Positions 44,469-53,424 of a stretch of DNA of 64,000 bases are shown here, piece by piece. The notes below the pieces were generated by a model that was not told where the DNA came from, made no database searches, and worked only from the letters and a program-made list of their open reading frames with translations. The translations under genes were made by a program, and so were the position numbers. The stretch comes from Butyrivibrio proteoclasticus (lineage in GTDB: Bacteria; Bacillota; Clostridia; Lachnospirales; Lachnospiraceae), in NCBI RefSeq assembly GCF_900115735.1, contig NZ_FOXO01000003.1, positions 155,410 through 219,409 of the forward strand, given 5' to 3'. The number at the start of each line of letters is the position of its first letter. Within the stretch, counting starts at the first letter, position 1.

Positions 44469-45710
44469 TTACCCCTCTGAAACATAGTCCTCTATTGCTT
44501 TAACAGCCTCTTCTATGCCATTTTCTTTCATTATCAGCTCAGAAATTGTCTGCGCCGTAACATCGTAATTTCCACTGACCAAGTCTCTAAGAGAATCTGC
44601 GATTTCTGTGGCTGTACATAACTTCTTTCTGATGTATAAAGGTTTTGGTCCACATCCAAGCTTGTGATCCACCCTGCCATAGAAATGCTGATCAAGCGCC
44701 AGTGCTATCACCAGTGTTGGAAGCCCTGCCCTAAGTCCCAGACCGTTTGTTGTATTTCCACCATGATGCACTACTGCTCTCACCTTTCCGAAGATATAAG
44801 CATATGGGACGTTATCTATAAAAAACAGCTTGTCAGTATTTATCTTGTCTTTTTTCGGTATCTGGTATGCCTGCACGACAGCACGAATTCCGGTCTTTTT
44901 TAAAGCATCTAATGTCAGCAGCTGTAGTCTCGCAAGTTCAGGTGACTCTGCCTTTCCAAAAGCTACAAATATCGGTTTCTCACCCACTGCCAAAAAGGCC
45001 GTAAGTTCCTCAGGCTCTTCATAATCTTTTATACTCGCTTCCGGATGATACCAGTACCCTGTCACATGTATGTGGTCTCCCCATGCAGGATCCGGTGGCA
45101 TAAGCAGAGGACTTGTAGGATAAAAAGTAAGTACTTTTCTTCCATTAAGTTCTGTATATCTGCTGCTTTTCTTCCACTTTGGAAGACCTACACTTTTTCT
45201 CCATTTATTTAGGGCGACAATTGTCATGAGGCTCATCCCATCCGATAGTCCATCATAGCTTTTAAGCACTTTGTCCGAATTAAAATCATCAGTATAAAGC
45301 GAGTATTGTCTGGTCGGATCCATCGGACTGTAAAAATATCTTGCACATTTGATTCCAAGATACTCAGCCGCATGTCTTGCAAAAGCTGAGCACGTACCAT
45401 ACATTACAAGGTCAGAGCCTTTTATAGCATCAATGGTCTGCTCCATAAATCTCGGATTTTCCTTCTTAAGCTTAAATAGCCCATTAACAAAATCAAGGCT
45501 AGTCTTATAGTCTGTAACCATATATTTCATGACATGATCTGCATCCGTATCAAGCCTTAAGAAGGTCACGCCTTTACTTTCTATGAGCGGACGGAAAGCC
45601 TCCGATGTCAGTATCCGGAACTCATGTCCCCTTTTTGTCATTTCCTCGCCAAGCTCTGCCAGAGGATTTACATCCCCCCTGGTTCCCACTGCGACAGCTG
45701 TAACAATCAT
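44469..45710 (-). CDS. UGT/MGT-type glycosyltransferase (GT1 family)
   Basis: 413 residues with the GT-B fold of natural-product and sterol glycosyltransferases. N-terminal VAVGTRGDVNPLAELGEEM and the C-terminal donor-site signature AVVHHGGNTTNGLGLRAG, followed by PTLVIALALDQHFYGRVD, identify it. Transfers a sugar from a nucleotide donor to a small hydrophobic acceptor; acceptor unknown. Overlaps the 45707 hydrolase gene by ATGA. Its presence argues for modification or detoxification of a small molecule by this operon. Confidence 0.88.
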   Translation of the reverse strand: MIVTAVAVGTRGDVNPLAELGEEMTKRGHEFRILTSEAFRPLIESKGVTFLRLDTDADHVMKYMVTDYKTSLDFVNGLFKLKKENPRFMEQTIDAIKGSDLVMYGTCSAFARHAAEYLGIKCARYFYSPMDPTRQYSLYTDDFNSDKVLKSYDGLSDGMSLMTIVALNKWRKSVGLPKWKKSSRYTELNGRKVLTFYPTSPLLMPPDPAWGDHIHVTGYWYHPEASIKDYEEPEELTAFLAVGEKPIFVAFGKAESPELARLQLLTLDALKKTGIRAVVQAYQIPKKDKINTDKLFFIDNVPYAYIFGKVRAVVHHGGNTTNGLGLRAGLPTLVIALALDQHFYGRVDHKLGCGPKPLYIRKKLCTATEIADSLRDLVSGNYDVTAQTISELIMKENGIEEAVKAIEDYVSEG

Positions 45711-46894
45711 TCCTTACTCCCAATACGTGTAATCCAACTAAGTATTTCATCTATAGCCAATTTCCCATTACCCACATTACAATGATTTTCCGCTTCTTCC
45801 TTGTCAGTAAACAGGCGAAATGTAAGGCTTCTGACATTCCTTAGCATGTTGATCTCTTTTCCGATAAGGTGGTAATCAATGAAATGGTCTCCACTGGCCC
45901 CAAGAATCAGCATATCCTGCGTAATCTGATCTGCGACGGGTGCAATGTCATATAGCTTCAGCTTCTTGGCATAACTATATGCATCCTTTGCCTCATAGGC
46001 ATAGCATCCATGCTTGATTCCCCAGTCGATTATGGGAGATTTCTTAGCTTTTTTGCCAAATACCAGATTAAGAAGTGGACGGGCATGTAGCTTCATGAGG
46101 ATATGAAATGCTCTCTGCGTACCTTGTGGTTGCATACTCACAAGAATATCCTGAAAGCATGGGAATATGGACCAAGCAACCACTTTAGTTATGCGTTTGT
46201 CAAAAGCCGCTGCTCTTGGGGCAAGATAACCTCCGAGAGATATGCCTATGATAGTCACATCAGAAAGCTTGAAATAATCCAGGATTACCTTAACAGGTTT
46301 CTCCCATTCATGGGTGAAATGCATTCCCTGAACGCGCATTACGCCACCCTGCCCGGGGCCTTCAAACATGTAGACTTCAAAGCCCTGTTCCTGCATATAT
46401 AGGACAGTGAAAAGAAATTCCTCAAAATAGCTGTCATTGCCACCATGGATAAGTATAGTCCCCTTGCTCTCACCATAAGGCACCACATGCATCACAGGGA
46501 GTTTCACATTCTCATAGGGGACATCATATCTTTCAATCCTTGGATTTTCTCCCTCAAAGAAATCTGCATAGTACTCGTAAAAGAGCTTGGTTGCCTTCTC
46601 ATAGTACTTTCTCTTATCAGGATCACCGTCATACATGAAGAACTCGCTCATTCGATAATAGGCAATGGCATTATCTGTCCTGCCCTCTTTCATGGCTTCG
46701 TCGCCGAGCAAGATAAGTTCTCTTTTCCAATCGTCACTGTTGTGGATCTTGCCGGAGACTTTTTCGACATCTTCAAGTCTACCGCCATCCCAGTTGATAA
46801 CTCTATTCAGCTGATAATTAAAATTTGCCTCGCCGTTGAGTTTATAGACTCCTTTTTTCAAAATGACGGGCTTTGTAACATCGTACTTTTCCAT
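45707..46894 (-). CDS. Alpha/beta hydrolase with N-terminal helical extension (FrsA/pseudooxynicotine-hydrolase-like)
   Basis: 395 residues. An N-terminal ~130-residue helical part (TPR-like pattern DNAIAYYRMSEFFMYDGD) precedes a hydrolase core: GTILIHGGNDSY, nucleophile IIGISLGGYLAPRAA, acid in LILGASGDHFID and His in EAENHCNVGNG. Family members cleave C-C or ester bonds in small compounds. Overlaps the preceding hydrolase by 37 nt and the glycosyltransferase by ATGA. Confidence 0.82.
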   Translation of the reverse strand: MEKYDVTKPVILKKGVYKLNGEANFNYQLNRVINWDGGRLEDVEKVSGKIHNSDDWKRELILLGDEAMKEGRTDNAIAYYRMSEFFMYDGDPDKRKYYEKATKLFYEYYADFFEGENPRIERYDVPYENVKLPVMHVVPYGESKGTILIHGGNDSYFEEFLFTVLYMQEQGFEVYMFEGPGQGGVMRVQGMHFTHEWEKPVKVILDYFKLSDVTIIGISLGGYLAPRAAAFDKRITKVVAWSIFPCFQDILVSMQPQGTQRAFHILMKLHARPLLNLVFGKKAKKSPIIDWGIKHGCYAYEAKDAYSYAKKLKLYDIAPVADQITQDMLILGASGDHFIDYHLIGKEINMLRNVRSLTFRLFTDKEEAENHCNVGNGKLAIDEILSWITRIGSKE

Positions 46895-47643
46895 ATAGTG
46901 CTTTCAATCCCCCTCACAAACTTTTCCGGATTAAACGGAGCAAGACCCCCGTGCCCTACATCCTTTATTTTTCTGAAAACCGTCCGTGGAAAGTAATTTT
47001 TGATATATGACACATCCCACTTTCGGTCTTTGACTTCCTTTTCTGCAACCCAGTACTCTATATACCTGCAGTCAATATGGACATTCTCAGGCATGGAATA
47101 ATTGTTACATGATTCAAATGTTCTCCAGATTGTTCTTGCACTGATCATTTTAAGAACCTTTGCCGCGTATTGCGCATCTTCCTCTGACAGTTCATCAGTT
47201 GAAAAAGCTTTTTCCAACAGCTTTGTTCCACCAAGTTTTCCTGTGTATATCAACAAAAAATCCTTTATTGCTATCAATCTTGTAACGATCCAAGGAAGCT
47301 GATATGGAGTAATACCACCATCGATTACTGCACTCTGTATTGTCACTTTGTTGCCTGCAAGCATCCTGACTACAATGCTTCCACCCATGGAGCAGCCGTA
47401 AAGACACGTCACATTGCTCAGCCCGTTCAGGTTCAGCCATTCTTCCAGTTCTGCTGAGATCTCTTCAACACTTGTGAAATCGCTCTTGTTGTCAGGGTCA
47501 TACCCCGGAAGTGCAGGAATTATCAGATGGTATTTCTTTTCCAAAAGCGGAATCACATACTCGAAGTAATCCCACATAACCACGGACGGATGTAGCAACA
47601 CTATGACCTTATCATTATCTTTTCCAAATTCGTGTATAGTCAT
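46858..47643 (-). CDS. Alpha/beta hydrolase
   Basis: 261 residues. VIVLLHPSVVMWDYF, nucleophile CLYGCSMGGSIVVR (Ser near 95) and His in KDVGHGGLAPF. Preceded by the tail of a six-helix membrane protein gene whose stop overlaps its ATG (ATGA), so it seems to have kept its coupling to a now deleted neighbour. Substrate unknown. Confidence 0.8.
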   Translation of the reverse strand: MTIHEFGKDNDKVIVLLHPSVVMWDYFEYVIPLLEKKYHLIIPALPGYDPDNKSDFTSVEEISAELEEWLNLNGLSNVTCLYGCSMGGSIVVRMLAGNKVTIQSAVIDGGITPYQLPWIVTRLIAIKDFLLIYTGKLGGTKLLEKAFSTDELSEEDAQYAAKVLKMISARTIWRTFESCNNYSMPENVHIDCRYIEYWVAEKEVKDRKWDVSYIKNYFPRTVFRKIKDVGHGGLAPFNPEKFVRGIESTIWKSTMLQSPSF

Positions 47644-47720
47644 ATATCAACAACCTTAGCCTTTTTCGTCATAATCAATAGTCCAGCAAGCATCCATGGA
47701 TTTCCCCGTCCGGCCTCCAT
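47640..47720 (-). pseudogene. C-terminal remnant of a six-helix (DUF6796-like) membrane protein gene
   Basis: A 26-codon frame ending GNPWMLAGLLIMTKKAK matches the end of the 38131-38850 product (GNLWMFVGLLIMAKKVK). The rest of the gene is missing; the frame now starts at an ATG within the ribosome-site region after the ketopantoate-reductase-like gene. Its stop still overlaps the following hydrolase start. Confidence 0.75.
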
Positions 47721-47722
47721 AT

Positions 47723-48646
47723 TTACACCAGATATCCGTTAGTATCCCTCTCAAGGTCTGTCCACTGCTTTGGAATATCGCCGTATTGCCCGATGTATGC
47801 CTTGAAATCCCTGTTGAGCGCACTCATCTCATCGACTGCATTCATCGCATGGTCTGAAGTGCAGAGTTTTCCAAGCTTCGTTGCGAAAATGAATTGATAG
47901 AACGGAAGGTATTTCTTTTTGAACTTTGGATTCCTAAAATCTTTGTCGGAATCAGGCATGATTTCATGCCCATTGTCTTCCAGTACTGTATAAGCCGCAA
48001 TAGTTGCATCCATGATCCTGTTGACATAGACTTTGTCGCGCCTAAGCTTTTTTATATCACCATTTGCATAATAACAGGCAAAAGCTATTGGTATTACTGA
48101 TGCTGCATGGCATATGAGCCAGTCTGTCATATTTGATTCATAGACTACTTTGAAGTTTGTTCCGGAGAATACATTTCTTATAAAATTCTCCTGCGAGGAA
48201 GTCCCCTTAGTATTTCCAACTGTTATCTTATTCAGTGACACTGATCTGATATAGTCTTTTCCCCTATGCCCTGCAGACATTGCAAATGCAAACAGCACAG
48301 TTTTTTCTGATAGTGCGGATGTAAGTTCGTCTGTCTTAAGATTGTTGCCGACAAATACAATGTTCCTGGAAGCATTATCTTTAAGAGGTTGAACAACACT
48401 ATCTATCTGGGTATATCTGACCACCACGAATATAACGTCGTATCTATCATCCGATCTCAACCCATTAATCACAGGTATCTTCATATTGGTCTTTCTGCCG
48501 AAATAATGATGAATACTAAGCCCATTTCTTTTTATCTCTTCATACCACTTTCCACGGGCAAGAAGTGTGACATCTTTTCCCTGTCTGTACAGACTGCTTG
48601 CCAGATTTCCACCCAACACTCCTGCTCCATAAACGAGTATTCTCAT
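47723..48646 (-). CDS. Ketopantoate reductase (ApbA/PanE) family oxidoreductase
   Basis: 307 residues. N-terminal NAD(P)-binding VYGAGVLGGNLASSL and LLARGKWYEEIKRNGL, with the following VVRYTQIDSV region as in PanE-type enzymes; the helical C-terminal domain follows. Members reduce 2-oxoacids such as ketopantoate, but many in gene clusters act on other substrates. Context (methyltransferases, hydrolases) suggests a small-molecule reductase rather than pantothenate synthesis. Confidence 0.82.
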   Translation of the reverse strand: MRILVYGAGVLGGNLASSLYRQGKDVTLLARGKWYEEIKRNGLSIHHYFGRKTNMKIPVINGLRSDDRYDVIFVVVRYTQIDSVVQPLKDNASRNIVFVGNNLKTDELTSALSEKTVLFAFAMSAGHRGKDYIRSVSLNKITVGNTKGTSSQENFIRNVFSGTNFKVVYESNMTDWLICHAASVIPIAFACYYANGDIKKLRRDKVYVNRIMDATIAAYTVLEDNGHEIMPDSDKDFRNPKFKKKYLPFYQFIFATKLGKLCTSDHAMNAVDEMSALNRDFKAYIGQYGDIPKQWTDLERDTNGYLV

Positions 48647-48647
48647 C

Positions 48648-49547
48648 TTATTTTTCCCTCTTAAACGTTATGAGTATGAGCCCGGCAAACAGGGCACACA
48701 GCACTGCTCCTGTCAGCATCCACAGCGGCAATCCCCGGTCAGTCTTTGAAATAATTCCATATATTGAAACAGGGATTCCAATCAGCCCGCCCAGAGTTAA
48801 GGCTCCAAAGCCCCTGTGCAGCCTTGTCGCTGTAAGGATGCGGTTAAGCCCTGCCGCCCTCTCACTAATTAGTTCCAACACGCCAATCATCATGAAAATT
48901 GCTACTATGACAGAAAGTACGGCATACATATTCGCCTCTTGCCTCAAACATTTCACTGTACAAACGATCCATATTATCCAGCCTGCATTCCCCGGCAAAT
49001 CATATATCATCCACTTAGCTGCGGATATCTCCGTTCTAAATATCCCAATGCCAGGTTTCCACGGAATGCATCTGTTTACGTTTTTCTTATACTCAGCGTA
49101 CTCCTCACCATATAAATCCAAAAGCCACTTCTCTTCCGTTTTTATAAGTGCAACTGTCATAATAATCCAGTCAACAATCGGAAAAAGTAGCAGCCATGCA
49201 TTATGCCACATAAGGGTAATCCCAGATAGCGCAAACCACCAGCCGCTGTACATCGGGTTCCGTACCCATGAATAAATGCCATTGGTCTGAAGCCTGTTCT
49301 CTGTTATAGAATCATCCATATCTGACCGGACAGCTCCTATATACCAGACTCCGATTCCCATTATTATGAGTAATGTACCAACCACTCGGAAAATAAATAT
49401 CCATGGCTTATACAGGATTCCTATCTTAAGCACATAGCCAAACAAGATAATTCCTATTACATTGACCATAGCAATTCCATAAACAATATATGGCCCGACT
49501 CCAAAGAGAGGGAGTTTCTGCCCTTCCTTCATGTAGTTCTTTAACAT
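48648..49547 (-). CDS. Membrane methyltransferase, ICMT/PEMT-like
   Basis: 299 residues. The first ~170 carry the isoprenylcysteine-carboxyl/phospholipid methyltransferase signature: LQTNGIYSWVRNPMYSGWW, then EEKWLLDLYGEEYAEYKK near the end of the domain. The C-terminal ~125 residues add about four helices and resemble the small membrane proteins of DoxX/DUF type without a firm match. Starts overlapping the ATC-hydrolase-like gene by 7 nt. Methylates a lipid-soluble substrate in the membrane; substrate unknown. Confidence 0.8.
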   Translation of the reverse strand: MLKNYMKEGQKLPLFGVGPYIVYGIAMVNVIGIILFGYVLKIGILYKPWIFIFRVVGTLLIIMGIGVWYIGAVRSDMDDSITENRLQTNGIYSWVRNPMYSGWWFALSGITLMWHNAWLLLFPIVDWIIMTVALIKTEEKWLLDLYGEEYAEYKKNVNRCIPWKPGIGIFRTEISAAKWMIYDLPGNAGWIIWIVCTVKCLRQEANMYAVLSVIVAIFMMIGVLELISERAAGLNRILTATRLHRGFGALTLGGLIGIPVSIYGIISKTDRGLPLWMLTGAVLCALFAGLILITFKREK

Positions 49548-50146
49548 TTTCTGATCACCTCATCTTGACATGCAGGCCCATCTGATAAATCCGAATGTCT
49601 GATAAACTCTACATGCCGTGTAAGTCCCGAATAGGCTCTTGTATCTGTATTACAGAATATTTTACAAAGCGGTCTTATCCCATAGCTTTCAAACATTTCG
49701 ACATACATACACTTTGAAATTCTATATTCTACCTTGTCTCTGGTGACATTGAAATAGTCATAGGTTATGCTGCCATCAGTCATTCGTTTTTCATGGTCGC
49801 CGATATTCCACTTTCTGGCAATATCAAAACTGTTCGGAAGTGCGTTGATTATTGCAATTATCACATTGAAAAATGTCCTTCTTGCTTCAAAACCAGCGTT
49901 TATATAATCCATGATATCTGTGTCAGAAAAGCCAAATTGCTTTAGTTCCAGACACATTGCAATTACCGCATATACATGAAGCGTACTTGTTGATGGATAA
50001 ACATTGTGTTTCCTGAAATCATCAGAGGCATACATCTTAGAAAGTCGGGCAGCGTATGCTTCAACTCTGTCATCGACATTATTAAGTCCAGTTTTTTCAA
50101 TGGCCTTTCGATATATCTTTTTATAGACTTTTATCTTTCTGTCCAT
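49541..50146 (-). CDS. L-2-amino-thiazoline-4-carboxylic acid hydrolase family protein (second copy)
   Basis: 201 residues. Low overall similarity to the 39728 product but sharing the ATC-hydrolase layout: DDRVEAYAARLSKMY, a central helical part, and KCMYVEMFESYGIRPLCKIF, then CNTDTRAYSGL with a late Cys. Assignment is less certain than for the first copy. GGAGG precedes the ATG at 50146. Confidence 0.6.
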   Translation of the reverse strand: MDRKIKVYKKIYRKAIEKTGLNNVDDRVEAYAARLSKMYASDDFRKHNVYPSTSTLHVYAVIAMCLELKQFGFSDTDIMDYINAGFEARRTFFNVIIAIINALPNSFDIARKWNIGDHEKRMTDGSITYDYFNVTRDKVEYRISKCMYVEMFESYGIRPLCKIFCNTDTRAYSGLTRHVEFIRHSDLSDGPACQDEVIRKC

Positions 50147-50162
50147 CCCTTATCCTCCAACT

Positions 50163-50232
50163 TTACTGAGGATTCGCTATCTTATCAGGTACGATCCAGT
50201 AATCACAGATAAGTTCCTTTATACTTCATCAT
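50163..50232 (-). pseudogene. Gene debris between the ATC-hydrolase-like gene and the IS-split methyltransferase
   Basis: An ATG at 50232 preceded by GGAGT opens MMKYKGTYL and stops. In another frame the segment ends CDYWIVPDKIANPQ, which resembles the end of an ATC-hydrolase-type protein (compare CDYRLTKSL at 39728). Likely a fused leftover of deleted genes. Weak evidence. Confidence 0.3.
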
Positions 50233-50250
50233 AACCGCGCCATCTACTCC

Positions 50251-50331
50251 TTATTTCTTTGCAATGACTGTAATCCACGGTTTACTCTCATGATGATCTG
50301 ACTTAACCTTTGAAAAACCCGCTTCTTTCAG
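50251..50331 (-). pseudogene. C-terminal part of the IS-interrupted class I methyltransferase
   Basis: Codes for the last 24 residues, EAGFSKVKSDHHESK then PWITVIAKK, and a TAA stop. Removing the IS and one copy of the 6-bp duplication joins this in frame to the 52111-52656 part, giving an intact 206-residue methyltransferase. Confidence 0.9.
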
Positions 50332-52110
50332 CCTGGATTCTCGGAAACGTGACGATGAAAACCTCGTCACAATTTCCCAAAAGCCGCTAAAATACTGAAT
50401 TTATTGCTGTTTTACACTTGATTTTTGTCTCGTCATGTTTTATAATGATTATAAGAAAACGTGACGAGGTGTGATAATGGCAATTGTTACTCAAACTGAC
50501 AAAAGATCAGGCATTACCTACGCTTACGAGACAACCTACTATTGGGACAAGGAAAAACAGCAGTCTCGTTCTAAGAGAGTATGTATCGGAAAGGTTGATC
50601 CTGTTTCGGGAGAGATTATCCCTACCCGTGGCCGTGCCAAGAAAGGGGAGGCAAAGCCCTCCAAATCCTTGCCTGTCAAGACTGGACCCAAGCCATTCAC
50701 GGAGACAAAACGTCTCTATTTTGGAGCCACATACCTTCTTGAAAAGTTGTCTGATCAGATCGGGCTAACAGCTGATCTTAAGACATGTTTCCCGGACATG
50801 TACAAAAAGCTTTTGTCAGTAGCTTTCTACCTGATACTCGAGGATAACAACCCTCTGTACAGGTTTGAAAAATGGAATCTTACCCATAAGCATCCTTATG
50901 GACAAGATATAGCTTCGCCCAGAAGCAGTGAAATGTTTGCTTCCATCTCTGATGACCAGGTGGCCAGGTTCCTGAAACTCCAGGCCAGACGTAGAGTTGA
51001 AGATGAGTACTGGGCTTATGACAGCACAAGTATCTCAAGCTATTCCGAGACCCTCAACCAGGTACAGTGGGGCAAGAACAAGGAAGATGACAAGCTTCCC
51101 CAGATCAATCTCCTTCTTGTATTTGGAGAAAAGTCAGGTCTTCCGTTCTATTACCGCAAGCTTGCCGGAAATATCCCGGACTCCAAGACGGTAAAGCATC
51201 TGTTAGAAGATCTGGATATTCTGGGCTTTGGCAAGACCAAGTTTGTTATGGACAGAGGATTTTACTCTGAAGACAACATAAATGGTCTTTACAAGGAACA
51301 TGTTAAGTTCCTCGTAGGAGTTAAGCTCTCCCTCAAGCTCATCAAGAGCAATCTTGATGATGTATATGATGACATCCGTATGTTTAACAACTTCGATGAG
51401 GGCCTTAATACTTATGGCCTTACAGTCAGTGCTGAATGGAACTACACACAGGACAGGCCATATATCGGCGATACTCTCGAAGAGAAACGCAGGATTTACA
51501 TCCACTATTTCTACAGCATCGAAAGAGGTGCTGACGAGGAACAGGCTTTTGACAAACGTATTGCCACTCTCTGTAATGAGCTGCTTGAAAACAAAGAGGT
51601 TGAGGAACACAGGAAAGCTTATGCCAGGTTTTTTGAAGTAAAGGACACACCTGCTCGTGGCAGGCAGGTCTATTACAAAGAGGACGAGATCAAAGCAGCA
51701 CGTAGGTATATAGGATACTTTGCCCTTATCACCAATGAGAAGATGGACGCTTTTACAGCACTCCATCTCTATAGGATGAAGGATATCGTTGAGAAAGGCT
51801 TTTGTAACATCAAAGAGAAACTCAACATGAGGCGGCTTCTTTCCAAGTCAGAGAAGAACCTCGATGGCAAAATATTCAACGAATTTATAGCATTAATTCT
51901 GATTTCCTGTCTTGATCACAAGATGAAAGAAACAGATTTATATAAAAGTTACACGATGCAGCAACTGCTTGATAAGCTCGATGTGCTTGAGTGCTATGAA
52001 GATGAAAACCGCGCGCTCAGGATTGGTGAGATGTTGAACAAGCAGGCTGAGATTTACGAGACTCTCGGAATCGAGTTACCAACCTCGTCATGTTAATCCG
52101 AGAATCCAGG
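50332..52110. mobile_element. Insertion sequence, IS1634/IS4-superfamily type, 1779 bp
   Basis: Bounded by 13-bp perfect terminal inverted repeats CCTGGATTCTCGG (50332-50344) and CCGAGAATCCAGG (52098-52110), with partial similarity continuing inward (TGACGA), and by a 6-bp target duplication TTTCAG (50326-50331 and 52111-52116). It contains one transposase gene and splits a methyltransferase gene. The ends, duplication and restored frame agree exactly. Family assignment comes from the transposase character. Confidence 0.93.
50477..52096 (+). CDS. IS1634-family-like DDE transposase
   Basis: 539 residues. N-terminal VTQTDKRSGITYAYE and YYWDKEKQQSRSKRVCIGKVD typify long IS1634/IS4-superfamily transposases; the catalytic core shows AYDSTSISSYS (first Asp), FVMDRGFYS (second Asp) and the C-terminal DIVEKGFCNIKEKLNMRRL, with the YREK-type Glu region. 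No frameshift, so probably functional. ATG at 50477 with GAGG 7 nt upstream; a GTG two codons earlier is also possible. Confidence 0.92.
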   Translation: MAIVTQTDKRSGITYAYETTYYWDKEKQQSRSKRVCIGKVDPVSGEIIPTRGRAKKGEAKPSKSLPVKTGPKPFTETKRLYFGATYLLEKLSDQIGLTADLKTCFPDMYKKLLSVAFYLILEDNNPLYRFEKWNLTHKHPYGQDIASPRSSEMFASISDDQVARFLKLQARRRVEDEYWAYDSTSISSYSETLNQVQWGKNKEDDKLPQINLLLVFGEKSGLPFYYRKLAGNIPDSKTVKHLLEDLDILGFGKTKFVMDRGFYSEDNINGLYKEHVKFLVGVKLSLKLIKSNLDDVYDDIRMFNNFDEGLNTYGLTVSAEWNYTQDRPYIGDTLEEKRRIYIHYFYSIERGADEEQAFDKRIATLCNELLENKEVEEHRKAYARFFEVKDTPARGRQVYYKEDEIKAARRYIGYFALITNEKMDAFTALHLYRMKDIVEKGFCNIKEKLNMRRLLSKSEKNLDGKIFNEFIALILISCLDHKMKETDLYKSYTMQQLLDKLDVLECYEDENRALRIGEMLNKQAEIYETLGIELPTSSC

Positions 52111-52656
52111 TTTCAGAGCCCCTTCGATTTCTTCTACTGTATGACACTTCATGCCATCAATGATGCTCTCAAACTGGAGACTCGCCTTATCAGTTCCATC
52201 AGACTCATTTACAATCATGAAGATTCCACCAGGCTTAAGTGCCTTGTTTACCTCTGAAAAGCATTTCTCAAGTCCCGGCCAGAAATAAATGGTCTCAAAA
52301 GCTGTTGCAAGATCATACTGCTCATTCATGTTCAGATTAGAAACGTCGCCCTGCTGAACCTTGCAGCGTCCCTTCTGTATCATGCCTGTGTTGTAAGCTG
52401 CTGCTTTTGCAACCGAAACATCTGAATAATCAATCGCCGTAACCTTAGAAGATGGATACTTCCGTAGCAACTCATGTGCATTTCTTCCACCACCGCATCC
52501 AACTTCAAGAATTTCTTCCGGTGCAATAGTTTTTAAATGTGCCATTCCCCAGTCGGCCATCTTCGCGTGCCCACTGTTCATGCCATTGACCATCATCTGT
52601 CCCAGGAAACCTTCCGGCTTTCTTGTCTGACTTACAAAGTTTTTAAAAAGTCCCAT
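52111..52656 (-). pseudogene. N-terminal part of class I SAM methyltransferase interrupted by the IS
   Basis: 182 codons up to the insertion point: motif I ILEVGCGGGRNAHELL, TAIDYSDVSVAKAAA, GDVSNLNMNEQYDLATAFE and ALKPGGIFMIVNE. After the IS junction the reading continues a few codons into IS sequence (PGFSD) and stops, so a product without the last ~24 residues could still be made. The rest is at 50251-50325. The gene starts 3 nt after the membrane-bound methyltransferase gene stop region. Confidence 0.9.
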
Positions 52657-52659
52657 AAA

Positions 52660-53424
52660 TCATTTCCTCCCCATAAGAAGCGCAGAACCTGTAAGAGCCA
52701 TCCAGGTGGACTCCCACTTGCTCATGAACATACCGTTAGTAGTATCAACAAGTTTTACTTCTTCGTATCCCATATTTTTAAGCTTTTCTACAAAGCTTTC
52801 CATATCTCCATATTTTGCCTTGGACATAATATCGTGAATAGCAAATGTTCCGCCCTTCTTAAGGGTCCTTAGTGTTTCAAGAAGAATCGCCTGTCTGTCC
52901 TTACTTGGTATGTTGTGATACACATAGTTACTTGTAACTGCATCAAAAGTCTCATCTGCAAAATCAAGCTTACAGGCATCGCCCTGCTGAAAAGATGTGT
53001 TATTTACACCTTCAGCAACAGAATTACTTTCGCAGAGACTCTTGCTGAATGAAGCATACTCTTTACCCCATCTGTCTATACCAATTATCTGAGCGCCTGG
53101 ATTTTTCTTTGCACAGGCAATACTTAGAGCCCCGCTTCCACATCCAACATCGAGGCATTTACCGCCATCCGGGATTTTTACATAGGATGAAACACCTTCT
53201 ATTATCTGCTTAGACATCTGACGTGTTCCGTTATAGGAAAATGCCCTGTACATCAGGTACATCCACAAAGATATCAAGGCAAACAACACAGTTAAAATCA
53301 GCAATACCTTTCCCACTATTGAAGCCATACCTACAATTACTGCAACAAAGAATATCGCTGCAGTAATTCCAATCGTCCCAAGTACCATCCCTTTCGGCAT
53401 CCAATTCTTGTAATCAGCCTTCAT
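52660..53424 (-). CDS. Class I SAM methyltransferase with N-terminal membrane anchor
   Basis: 254 residues. Two N-terminal helices (LGTIGITAAIFFVAVIVGMA and VLLILTVLFALISLWMYLMY) are followed by a methyltransferase domain: CLDVGCGSGALSIACAKK, IIGIDRWGKEY, GDACKLDFADETFDAVTSNY and LKKGGTFAIHDI. ATG at 53424 has GGAGG 7 nt upstream, the first ATG two codons earlier is too close to it. Overlaps the Fur-like gene by 11 nt, so it is translationally coupled to it. Substrate probably membrane-associated. Confidence 0.87.
   Translation of the reverse strand: MKADYKNWMPKGMVLGTIGITAAIFFVAVIVGMASIVGKVLLILTVLFALISLWMYLMYRAFSYNGTRQMSKQIIEGVSSYVKIPDGGKCLDVGCGSGALSIACAKKNPGAQIIGIDRWGKEYASFSKSLCESNSVAEGVNNTSFQQGDACKLDFADETFDAVTSNYVYHNIPSKDRQAILLETLRTLKKGGTFAIHDIMSKAKYGDMESFVEKLKNMGYEEVKLVDTTNGMFMSKWESTWMALTGSALLMGRK

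Noticed and set aside
51203..51766. 187-codon minus-strand frame inside the transposase gene
   Set aside because: Antisense of the intact transposase; composition typical of a shadow frame.
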